Of a stretch of 64,000 nucleotides of DNA, positions 1-10,374 are shown piece after piece; position 1 is the stretch's first letter; each line of letters opens with the position of its first letter. The notes beneath the pieces were generated by a model. That model was not told the DNA's origin, searched no databases, and saw only the letters and a program-made list of their open reading frames with translations. The stretch is taken from contig OX421500.1 in the NCBI GenBank assembly GCA_949126835.1, positions 18,482,181 through 18,546,180 on the forward strand, read 5' to 3'. Position numbers and translations under genes: made by a program. Source of the DNA: Anisus vortex (lineage: Eukaryota; Mollusca; Gastropoda; Planorbidae).

Positions 1-813
1 TTCTTTCTTTACGTTCTGACCCAGCCAGCACCTTAGATCATATTCATGAGATTCAATTGTCAATTCTGTTTTTAAATAAGTCATTTTATAAATAGACAAT
101 ATGGGCTGCAGTTATTTTTGATGAGCTGAGAGAAGTGGAGGCCAGACAAAAGTTTATTGGCCTCTCTACAAATCAACATGTAAAGTGGCCAGACTTATAA
201 GAAACAGGAAAATTCTCTGTGATTTGTGACCTATTTTCTTGTCAGGAGTTTTAAAATGTTGTGGTAATAAATTTTGCGTAAGGATAATTAAACCCCATTC
301 TAACTTCGTTGCTCTTAAAATAATATTTTTTTTTTTTTAGTAAATAAAAACTTTATTCATTTTCAAACAACTTATCATAATTACTTTGGACTATAGATGG
401 TTTAAAATATATGAAATATTTTTTTAATAAGGGGTGTAATTAAATTAATTGAGCTCACTATATATGTAAAAAATGTAAATAAATGCAACTTTGACTCTAA
501 TTATCCGATTTTGATAATTTTTTCACCAAAGTTCTTATTTTTAATACTATTACCGTAGTTTTTAACATACTTTTTCCCTATGGTAACTAAATTTTCATTG
601 GTCGAACCAAAAGGAAGTATTTCAGTTTCCCAATTTTGAACCAATCAAAACAATTATTAAATCTCATATGCGCTTTGGCTTTTGTTATTAACACTATAAT
701 AACACGCAGTTTTGCTTTTAAAATCGTTCAGGTGGATTTTATGTGTATTTTTCTCTCATTTTTAATATCTGTGCTTAGTTTCTTTACATTACATTTTGTG
801 AATTCATTTGATA
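1..813. other. AT-rich segment, no gene recognised
   Basis: I see no coding pattern, tRNA or clear repeat boundary here. Open frames are short and of low complexity. The segment leads directly into the decayed transposase-like gene that follows. Confidence 0.5.
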
Positions 814-1858
814 ATGGAAAATAAACCTATAAAGAAAAAATATTGTCCGGTTAAGTGTAAATTTCATGGAAATAGATATACTAAAACAAAAACTACAGAT
901 GAATCTGATTTAGTCGATTTAGGCCTAAACTCTACACCTAAATAGTCTACTGATACTGATACTATTGCTACACCAGAACCTAGTTCTTCCTCATTTAAAA
1001 AATTAAATAAGTCTGTGGATGAAGCTTCTAAAAATCCAAGTGAAGCAAAATGTGTGGATACAGAATTTTTGATGTTGAAAATTTTATGTCCTTTATCCAA
1101 ACATTTCCTTCTCCATCTTGCTTTTGTGAGCCATCTGATGAGACCTTCCTTATAAAAGGAGTCACTAAATGGCATTGACAGTAATATACACATAACTTGT
1201 AGCAGATGTAAATACAATTTTAATTTTAAAAGCTGTCAGGAAAATATAAATTTAATACTACAGCTGGCCATGTACAGTATTGGATGCCACCATGAGAAAA
1301 CCAAGAAACTGCTTGCCAATATGGACTTACCACTTCCTGTGAGTGTACCAAGAAGCAACGTTTTCAAAGAAAGAATACATGCAGCTACAAAAAATGTAGT
1401 AGAATCATGCATGCAAGAGGCAGCTTTAGAATTAAAATCAGCCCAGGGCACAGAAGTCACTGTGTCTTGTGACGGGACCTGGCAGCGTCGTGGTTTTAGC
1501 TCAAGGAATGGGGTGTCCACTGTGTTGAGTGTCAATGGCAACAAAGGGCCTTCTAAGGTTGTCGACACATTTACATTAAGCAATTATTGCGACGCTTGTG
1601 CTAAAGCTAGAAAGCGCTTATCCGATGAAGACATCAATAATTGGACTTTGGCACATGCAGATAAGTGCTTGAAAAACCACAATGAAGTTCTGGGATGATG
1701 GAACCTGTCGGCATGATGCAAATATTTAGACGGTCTGCCACCAAATATAATTTATTTTAGACTGGATATTTGGGGGATGGTGACTCTAAAAGTTACAAAA
1801 TAGTAGCCAGTGCAGAACCCGCAGTTTATTCGGGAAAAGAAATTCAAAAATTCAAACG
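814..1858 (+). pseudogene. Mutator-like transposase-domain gene, decayed
   Basis: The segment resembles the eukaryotic Mutator-like transposase domain family, seen as many uncharacterised paralogues in molluscs and fish. From a possible ATG at 814 there is a lysine-rich start (MENKPIKKKYCPVKCK), then a GYRIFDVE motif near 1050, a cysteine-containing stretch, and a 142-codon open segment at 1270-1698. That segment carries the family signature VSCDGTWQRRGFSSRNG. After it the homology (MEPVGMMQIFRRS, then GDGDSKSYK) continues only in another frame and across an in-frame TAG near 1762. Frameshifts also separate 1030-1140 from 1270. The gene is therefore dead. Family assignment is from motif memory, not a search; it could equally be described as a transposon-derived gene of unknown function. 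Confidence 0.6.
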
Positions 1859-2103
1859 CTGTGGTCATGTCTAAATTTTATGAACTTTTAACTGTTCAGC
1901 AATCACTGAAGCATTTCTAAGGTAAAGACTTATGCTTATATAACTTATATCTAAGCTATTTATTTTATAAATAATTATAAGCCTTATGTGTGACAGGCCT
2001 AATTTAAAAAAAACATTCAAAACTCTATTTTTACCTTTGCCATATTTATTTATATTCTTTTTTTCTGAATGAATGTTCCCAGAACATAAATAATATACTG
2101 GAA

Positions 2104-4795
2104 GCTGATACACATAGATTGAAACTGATGGCACAACGCCAAGATAACAAAGAGAGAGCCAAGCTAGCGAAGGCAGTCAAGGATGGCAACCAAGATTGTT
2201 TCGTTACCCTTACTCCAGAAAACAAATTCTTGTGTGATTTGATTTCAGCAGAATCTCAGACACTTGGTAGAAGTCTACATCATATTTGGGCAGATGGTAC
2301 TGATTGAAGGATGCCATATATTATTGTGACAGTAAAAATATAGACTTTTTTTTATGATTTTACCACCAATGTCATGTAAATTAAAATTTATAATGGGTTT
2401 TTAAAAGAGCATTTTGTGAGTGTTGGGTCCGGACTTTTACTAGTAGACTCTGGATTTGGTCTTTATCTATTCAATATAGGCCTATTCCCTAGTTTAGTCT
2501 ATCAAACTTTTATCAATATTTACATAATAATGAAATGAATTACAATATTTAACTGCTATGCATGTATACATTTAATACAAATAAAATTAATTGCATTTAC
2601 TTATAACATTTCAGGCTTTCTATCTCAGACAGGACGTTTCCAGGGTGCTTCCGCATAAGCGCTATGCGACAAAGGCAGGCCCTGGATATGTGATGAACAT
2701 CACAATCCAAAGTAAGAAATTTTGAAATGTTTAAAAATACTTTTATAAGAAAAAAATATTTTTTATTATTAGAAAAGAAAATTTTAATAATACAGTTTTC
2801 CCTTTTTTTCTAGGGGCATTTAGGCTTTTTAAAAGTGAAAAGCCTAATGCCAAGGTCCAGATGATCAAATTTTCAATGTTGCGACCAAAGAATGTTAGTA
2901 AATTAGGGGATGTGACTTGTGTCTGTATTTACTCCCTTAATGTGCGGTACAAAACATCCAGCATCAATCTGATGCTTTCTATGATGGGCAACCCAGTTAA
3001 GCTACCAGAGGAAGGCAGTATCCTAAAATTAGTCTTAAGTTAGAAGATGCCAATTGGTATCAAGTAAAGTGTCTAAACGGTGAGTCCAACATGGACAATA
3101 AAGATTATTAATTTTACTAGTAGCTTTCTGTAATGTTTATTGTACATCTTAAGCAGATTTCTAAAAGAGCGTCATAATTTGATTGGCAGGTACCTGCAGT
3201 GCATGCCATGACCTCTCGAGTAAGTTGCAAACGTTGTGCCAGCCTTACTTAGAGACACCAGTTTCATGGATGCACTGGGAAAGGCGCACCGTCTTGGATG
3301 TTGTGAAACTGGAAGTATTTCCAAAGACGGGACAATTAAGGTAAATATCTTGGAATATATCACTTACATAAGCTTCTGTACTTTATATTTCCATGCGCTA
3401 TAATTTAAATAATAATCATTTTTTTAAATTAAAATATATTATCAGGGACTTGCTGTCAGAATTTGTTGACAAAGATCTTTTACAGCTGGTGAAGGGGTGC
3501 CCTTTCATCATGCACCTCTTTAGAGCTATGTGGCAACAAAACCAATATGCCGACTTAAAGAACTCAGACATGCCTACCCCTAAGGACTAAAAAGAGGAAC
3601 AATCTTGATGAAAAAGAGGATTTTTCAACAAAAAAGCGGAACACTCTTTATCTAACAATATTTTATAAAAAAAAAACATTAGCTATTTAGAATGTAGATA
3701 TAGAATCTAGGCCTACGCTTTACAGACAATTCGCAATGGATCTAGATCTAGATTAGTAGGCCTACAAAAAAACATTAAATTCACATGTTTTTCTTTGCTG
3801 AATAAACTCCTATGAATATTCCTTCCTATAACACTGAATTCGTTTTTTTACAGTTTGAACAAGTCATATTTAAACTTTCTGAGGCAGGACGTTTAGATAT
3901 ATTCACAATCTTAGCAATACCGGTACAGTAAAGGAAAGGAAGAGTCATTGCCAAACATGCGTATATCCAAAAAAACAACGTCAGAAAAGTCCAGAATATC
4001 TCTTTTAATAAACCCAGAAAAAAACAAGTAATGATAATTATAGCATTGTGACCTTATTTTTGCCATGGTTTTATCAACCTAGACACAGACAATTTGGCGT
4101 AACAAAACTAGTAAAAAGCGGAACGGCGGAACAAAGTGTTTTTTTATATAAAAAGGCGGAACAAATACGCCAAAAGCGGAACGGTAGGCATGTCTGAGAA
4201 CTGTTTACAGGAAAATTAGCTATTACTGGTGATGCCAAAAACCAAAAGGTCACGTATAATGAGGTATAAAATGGATTACTACCTGATAGTATATTTTTTT
4301 TTGAACATTTTCTTTTAAAAGTTTTTAATAATAAAAAATTGCCATACATTTTATGTTAAAAGGTTATTCAGGAAGCGAAGATAGCCCATTTTGGCCAAGC
4401 CCAAATTACACAGCACCCAGTAGTGGCTTTCTACAATAAGGATGTACAGTTGGTACGTCACAGTTTGATGTTTGTCGCAGATGACATACAACATGATTAC
4501 CATGCTGTGCATATCTTAACGGTAAAGGCCTTGGACTTTCTTTTGCCACTACTGCCACAGCTCAAGTTAGTATTCATTTTTCTGATGGATGTGCTGCTCA
4601 GTACAAGGGCAAAGGGACTTTTGCTGACCTCAGCCTCTCCTCAACAGTCAAGTTTGAGAGGATTTATTTTGGATCGGATCACGGTAAAGAAGAAGCTGAT
4701 GGGGAGACAGGTGTCCTGAGCCAGGCACTACACAGAGCAGTGTGTGGCAACAGAGCTACCATAAAAGATACCAGAGACCTATATGAGTGAGGTGT
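2104..4795 (+). pseudogene. Amplified uncharacterised (transposon-associated) gene, exons decayed
   Basis: Successive plus-strand blocks separated by intron-like sequence match a family I know only as uncharacterised proteins repeated many times in mollusc and fish genomes. Blocks: 2119-2304; 2614-2711 (FYLRQDVSRVLPHKRYATK, bounded by an AG before and a GT after); 2814-3042 (FSMLRPKNVSKLGD, then a CVCIY cysteine motif); about 3190-3340; 3438-3563; 4360-4566 (SLMFVADDIQHDYHAVH); and 4578-4789 (FSDGCAAQYKGKGTFADL, then FGSDHGKEEADGETG) ending at a TGA. The 3438 exon is interrupted by a MITE at 3564 and then runs into a stop, and the 4423 and 4578 blocks need different frames. I do not know the function; a role in a DNA transposon is likely from copy number. 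Confidence 0.5.
3564..4197. mobile_element. MITE with 15-bp TIRs inserted in an exon
   Basis: The ends are perfect inverted repeats of TCAGACATGCCTACC, flanked on both sides by the direct repeat GAAC (3560-3563 and 4198-4201). The element interrupts the coding block that reads ...YADLKN before it and continues after it. The right part holds several copies of GCGGAAC (about 4117-4182) and the left part has one or two in the same orientation. No coding sequence is seen, so it is non-autonomous. Superfamily is not recognised. Confidence 0.75.
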
Positions 4796-4932
4796 CAGAG
4801 AATTTACCAAGGCTGGCCCTCTCTTCAAAAGGGACTTTTTCTTAGCCTAGATTCTACCTTCAACTTGTGTAGTTGTCTTTGTTGTAATTTGCAATGACTT
4901 ACTGCACTTTTAAATTTTTTATCTACTTTTAG

Positions 4933-6901
4933 TTAAAAAAAGAGTCCCCATTCCTCCATAATTTCAAGTATGAAAACATCAGGTTTGCTTGCAAGCAAGG
5001 ACACAGGACAAAGAAAAGTACAAGCCAGGGCATGAGGCAGAATCAAAGGTAACCTTTCTTTTTCAAATTAGATAACAATTGGGATAAAGTGAGTTGCTCT
5101 AATTTCATTAGGTAGTCCAAACCCAAATTTTATAACATTATTATTTGTCTTGTTTCCTGTAGTCATAATGCATGGAGCATCAATAAAGTTTTGGGACTGT
5201 AGGCATAGGGGACGTCATGTCTCCTCCCATTGTTACTTGCGAGAAATGTTGCACACAGTTGCACAATTGCGTAACACTGGTGAAATAATGTAATGTAAAG
5301 TTGTTAGTGTACATAATATGAACCAAGATCCTTGTAATAAAATTGTAATAATGAGACAGCTGATGGAAATCATACATTCATGCTTTGTCTTCCCTTTGTT
5401 ATTTTTCATAACATTTAAAATTGACTGCCCAGCTTTTGTCAATGTACATCTGGTAGAAGATGCAGATCCTGCTAAACTTCAGATAACCACTTGTAACCTG
5501 GTTCATGAGAACCACCCAACTGGACCAGAGGTGTTGTTTGTTTTTGTTTTTTCTTAATATATTTTCTTATGTCGTGTCTGACAATATATGTATGAAAAGC
5601 ATATGCTAGCCCTCCAGTGCAACAATAAATGTTTTATTTTAATATGTTTCAGTTTTCACGACTGTATCCCGAGAACAGAAAGCCTGCCATGGCTAGCCCC
5701 CTCAAGACTCTTCTATCTATCAAGTCTGTTACAGTTCAGGCAATAAAGGAGATTGTTGGACGCGAAGGAAAGGTAATTTTTAGCCAAGATGTGCATAATA
5801 TGAAACACCAGGTGTGTGACCAGGGTAGCTCAGAGGAAAGTGTTAATGTAGCTGAAGTGCTGGAATCGTTGCAGGCTGAGGGGGGATGTTTAAATATGGT
5901 ACTAAAGGCAGGGGAGTTTAAGTTTTTAGCTTTCATGACAAAGGATATGCTTTGTAGCCTGCGTCATTATCCTGAGGTCCTTATAATGGACACGACCTAC
6001 AAGGTCAACAAAAATAATTATCCGTTGTTAAATGTATTTATTGTGGACAACAACGGCCAAGGTAGGCCAGTGTTTCATGCTTTTCTGGCATCAGAGGACA
6101 CTTTTATTTTATCGTCTTGCTTGTCCTTTTTTGTCAGTACTTTTAATTCTAGTCTTACTAAGACTATATTTGTTGACAAGGACATGGCAGAGATATGTGA
6201 CATTCGGTCATGTCTTCCGTCTGTTTCGATTTGACTGTGTGCTTTCCACACAGACACTGCTGTCAAAAATGATCTTCAACAGAGAAAGCTCCCTTCCCCT
6301 CAAATTTCTCGTTTACTTGCTCTATTTGCAGAGCAAAAATCCTCTAGTGATTTATCTCAGTACAATGCCCTCAAAGACAAGATCTCTGAGCTGTCTTCTC
6401 TTGATATTCTTTCCTATTTTAATCCAAACTGGTGAAATTGTCCCCAACTTTGGGCCGCCTCTTTTCTGAAGTCTTCAACGTTTCACATCACAACTACCAA
6501 TCATGCTGAAACGTTCCATCAAAAAATCAAACGTGTCTTATCTTCTAAAACTACTCTTTCTTCTTCTATTATTGAACTCCTTGCAATGACAAAGAGCACC
6601 ACGCAGTCCAGAGATGCTTCTGCCACTATTCATGCAATGTCTCTGAAGTATAATACTAAACTCAACTCTGATATTGTAAATGCAATACAGAATGACCTAA
6701 CACCTTTTGGTGCAAAAATTGTCATTGAGCAGTTTTTGCTCTCTAAGAAGATCCATTATGTCTCTCAGTGTTCTCTATAGGTATATTCTATCATCTTTAA
6801 CACCAGGCTCATTTTCTTATGACTGTACTGTAGACTCCTGTTCTTGCGATTTCTTTGTAAAGTTTCATTTACCCTGTCAGCACATCTTTGCTTTGCGTTA
6901 G
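4933..6901 (+). pseudogene. ZSWIM/MULE-type SWIM-domain gene, pseudogene
   Basis: Three parts of a ZSWIM1/3-like protein (MULE transposase-derived fold) are visible. Exon 4933-5048 (HNFKYENIRFACKQGH) is bounded by TTTTAG and GTAACC. A block at about 5414-5530 (FKIDCPAFVNVHLVEDAD, then HENHPTG) ends at a GT donor. From 5653, after TTTCAG, a long frame encodes the RNase H-like core (VLIMDTTYKVNKNNYPLLNV, then FVDKDMAEI). This frame continues to 6780 with in-frame TGA codons at 6232-6234 and 6433-6435 and a TAG at 6778. The SWIM zinc finger CSCDFFVKFHLPCQH (CxC-x10-CxH) lies in another frame at 6839-6893. Two nonsense codons and a frameshift make it a pseudogene. Whether it was a host gene or a MULE-like transposase copy cannot be told from one copy. 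Confidence 0.75.
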
Positions 6902-7104
6902 ATCTTTGTCTGCCAATTTATCAATGTGACAATCAACGGTTCAAAAGCACTAACATGGCTTCATCTATTTGTGAATCAGGTGATCACGGCATCATACATG
7001 AAATTCTGCCTTCAAGGAATGCAAGCACACCTGAATCTAGATTTCATATCACAAAAGAAATAAAGGCAATTGAATCTTTTTTCCATGCATGCTTTTTTAC
7101 TTAA

Positions 7105-7402
7105 AACGTGGTTTTAGCGAAAATCATGGAGAGATATTATTTTTATTAGAATACGTGTAAAATGTCATTACCAAACAATTTATAAAGTAGTTTAATATGT
7201 AATATTTCAATTACGATAAGCCATTCATTTATGCATGTGGGTGGACATAACAATCTCATTCAATGTATCCATTCAAAGTATTAAACTAATAATAAGACCT
7301 TTAGGCCTAATGTCCATTTCTTTATAAATAATTAATATCAATACGAAATACACTCTACGTCTCTCGTTTGTACTTGAAGTTAGGTGGTCAAATAACAAGC
7401 TC
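7105..7402. other. Intergenic AT-rich segment
   Basis: No gene or RNA was recognised between the SWIM pseudogene and the GC-rich tandem repeat. Confidence 0.5.
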
Positions 7403-7530
7403 GCCGGAATAACATATTCCGAATAATGTGTCCAGCAGTCGCCGGAAGAATATCTCCCGCAATCTTTTGTTCGGTCGCCGGACGTATATCTCCCGCGCTA
7501 TAAGTCCGGTGCGCCGGACGTATAGACACT
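7403..7530. repeat. GC-rich tandem repeat, 36-38 bp period, about 3.5 units
   Basis: The hexamer GCCGGA recurs at 7403, 7441, 7477 and 7513, i.e. spacings of 38, 36 and 36. Units 2 to 4 share GCCGGAmGwATATCTCCCGC-like sequence and the units are separated by a TCCGG-rich junction. The island is markedly richer in G+C and CpG than its surroundings. Confidence 0.75.
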
Positions 7531-8431
7531 GCCTATTGTGAAACCTGCCCTATACGAGTATAAAATTTATAGCAGGCTAAGTAGGCCTAATTTAGTTCAG
7601 TTAAAGTTCAGTATCATCATAGACTATGATTATAGTCTCTGGTATCATTCAGTATGAGTATGAGTATGTGATATGTGTATGACGGTATGACTCAGTTACA
7701 TTCTGTCATTCAAGAGTATGCTAGGCTAGGCCTATTCTAGGTACTTTGATAAAAATTTCAAAATATTTTTTTTTAATTAAAATGTATTGTAAAAGATAGC
7801 CCTTAATTTCCATATTCCAATGACACCTCATTTACTTTTCTATCTTAAGTAGAAAAAAAGTTACAAATTTTTTAGTGTCAGATTTTGAATACATGGAATA
7901 TATAGGAAAAACTGTGACAAAAAAAACTTTTTTTTTCCACTAAAACCATTCTATTTTTAATAATACACAGTTATAAGACTCAAAATTTTACCAATGATTC
8001 TTAACTATATGTACTTTAATATCACAGTGATATTTGTGACATTGTTTATCATTTAGAGGGAGTAAAAAAAAGATATCTTATACAAAATGTGTATCTGGAC
8101 GCAGAGATTTACTACATAAAAATCTATAACTTTTGAACGGTTAAAGTTAAATGCTTGAAACTTTACACATTTATGCTTAATTATATATACTTTAAATATG
8201 GAACACAAAATTTCATTCATATGCACACATTTGTTTTGTTTTTAATTTTTAAATCAAAAATGTTTTAAAAAAATGTTGTTAAAATAAAATGATAGATCGT
8301 AACGAGTAATGAAAATTATTGCAAATGTTTACAAGCAGCATGACAAGTGTTTCATATGTAAAATATAGGCCTACTAGGTCTTTTATATTAATGAAACAGA
8401 AATTTTTTTTTTTTTTTAATGATAAACATAA
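7531..8431. other. AT-rich non-coding segment
   Basis: It holds short direct repeats of GTATGA/GAGTATG type near 7640-7690 and long A/T runs. No gene was recognised. Confidence 0.5.
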
Positions 8432-8703
8432 TGGTACAGTGGCCATGCAAGCGGCAGCGAATTCGGCTGGCGTACTAAATGTCTTGGATTCAAATCCTAG
8501 TTAAGTCTAGGATGTGATTTTGGTTCTGGAGGGTGTCATTCACTCTATACAGCTTTGGTGGGTACCCGACTTTAGTTGGGGTAAAGTAAAGCCAGCTGGG
8601 CATTGTTCTTGCCACACAATCACCTAGTATACTGTGGTCACAGGAACTGGTGAATGCTGCTTCACCTGCTCTTTGGAACAATTTGGCTCAACATGATTCT
8701 TAA
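8432..8703 (+). mobile_element. tRNA-derived SINE, copy 1
   Basis: A degenerate tRNA-like head with a B-box-like GGATTCAAATCC (8488-8499) is followed by a body (TCTGGAGGGTGTCATTC, then GACTTTAGTTGGGGTAAAG, then GGAACTGGTGAATGCTGC). The same body recurs at 55345-55553, and in reverse at 55015-55249 and 62587-62832. The copy ends in an A-rich tail. Recurrence with a tRNA head is the basis for the SINE call. Confidence 0.75.
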
Positions 8704-10305
8704 AAATAAAATTCTTTATAAAGATTTATATATATATAATCATAATATCACATTTAAAATAAAATGTATCAAAACTTGAAAAAAAATGTTTTATAACTAG
8801 AACTATAGGCTATGAGGCTATGTGTGTGTAATTAGATATCTTTATGTGATTTATGTGGAATTAAAATTGTGTTCCATTGGAATATTTGTGTTCCTGTGAT
8901 TATTTCTTAAATTTAAGGTAAGATCTAAATTTTCTTTTGATTTGTAATTTTGTTCATTAATTCATTCATTATTTTTAGGAGGGGGGTCAAATTAAAAGTC
9001 TTATTTCTCAATTAGTAGGCATATAATTATTGAATTAGGCTAATTAGGATTAGGCCTGCCTGACCTAGAGAAATATACTAATTTTAGCCCTTGAGAATAA
9101 TAATATAGTAGAGGCTTTAAAGTTAAAAGTATGCATTAGCAATTAATTAAGTTAACATTAACATTACCATAATTAGTCAATTAGTATAGTAGGCCTAGTA
9201 ATTTTTTTATTTGTAAGGAAAATAAAAACAAATTAATATATACCGTATATAGGCTACTAAGATCGACAAAGCAATAGCCTAAAGCAAGGGCGATATCCAA
9301 TGCACTAGCCTAAGTCTATGTCACTGCATTAACACTAGATAGCCACTGGGCAAGGCCACTAAATTAGTTTTAATAGTGCTAGGCCAGTCATATTTTATAA
9401 TGAGGGAATAGCCTGAATAGGTGAATAGGAATAGACTATGACTAGGGCAGATCTACAGGCCTACATTAAAAGGCATTAGGAGTCTTAGGATGCATTTAAA
9501 CTTATTTCTCATAAGTCATAAACCAAAAGGCCATAGCCATTGGTAAAAAAAGTGGGCTAATGTCTATAAAACAACATTAAACTTATCCTTATCGAGATAT
9601 GTTACCAAAGTAAACAAATATTTTAGCCATTGGTTAGTCACTATTTGATCACGTGACACCTAGAGCTTTAACTCAATAGCTACCATGGCATTTCCCCCTG
9701 TTTTGCCCGTATGGCCAGCCCGTTTTCATGACCTTATTTTTTTACATAGGCCCAACGCAATCAAAGCTTTTTTTACAGCTTTTATTATGAATGAAACCCT
9801 AAGTGTTACATATCAAAATAAGCAGAAATAAAAGCGTATCTATAATATGCTAATAGAAAATTTTTAAATTCTAGAATAAGTGTGAAAGTTAAGGTGAAAG
9901 TAAGAATGTTGTTTGAGAAACAAAGACAAACAAATAAGAAATATTCAACTTACAGTCTAATAACTCCGAAAATAATAATCCGAATAAAAAAGAAACTTTG
10001 CGATCCTATTAAGAATTCCATTGAAAACACTCGTTTCAAATTTCATTAATTTTTGTTCACAAATAACAAAGATACTCACAAAAAACTAAACACAAGTACA
10101 GTAAGAATACTAAGGGGAAAAAATGGAAAATTAAACCAGACATCGCCAAAAAATCATTTTTAAACACAAAAAAAACATGTGTTCCAGTTAATATTTACAT
10201 CTGAAAAGAACGCATACGGAAGTAGACGATTAAAAACAAGGACGTTAGTTTATTATTTCTAAATCTTGGATTGGATTTGGACAAAATAAACTTATAAGGG
10301 TTTCT
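8704..10305. other. Non-coding AT-rich segment
   Basis: No gene, RNA or bounded element was recognised. The octamer TAGGCCTA and close variants are frequent in this part of the window. Confidence 0.5.
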
Positions 10306-10367
10306 GAGCCGCAAAATGCGGCTCGTGGTCTTGCGAGACGGCTGGCTTGAGCCGCAAAATGCAGCTC
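10306..10367. repeat. Pair of GAGCCGC hairpins
   Basis: GAGCCGCAAAATGCGGCTC (10306-10324) is a perfect 7-bp stem with a 5-base loop. GAGCCGCAAAATGCAGCTC (10349-10367) is the same unit with one mismatch in the stem. The pair sits just outside the left end of the TIR element beginning at 10375. Confidence 0.6.
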
Positions 10368-10374
10368 ATGGTAG

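Noticed and set aside
864..1583. Minus-strand ORFs over the Mutator-domain region
   Set aside because: They are antisense shadows of the plus-strand coding blocks, which carry the conserved motifs.
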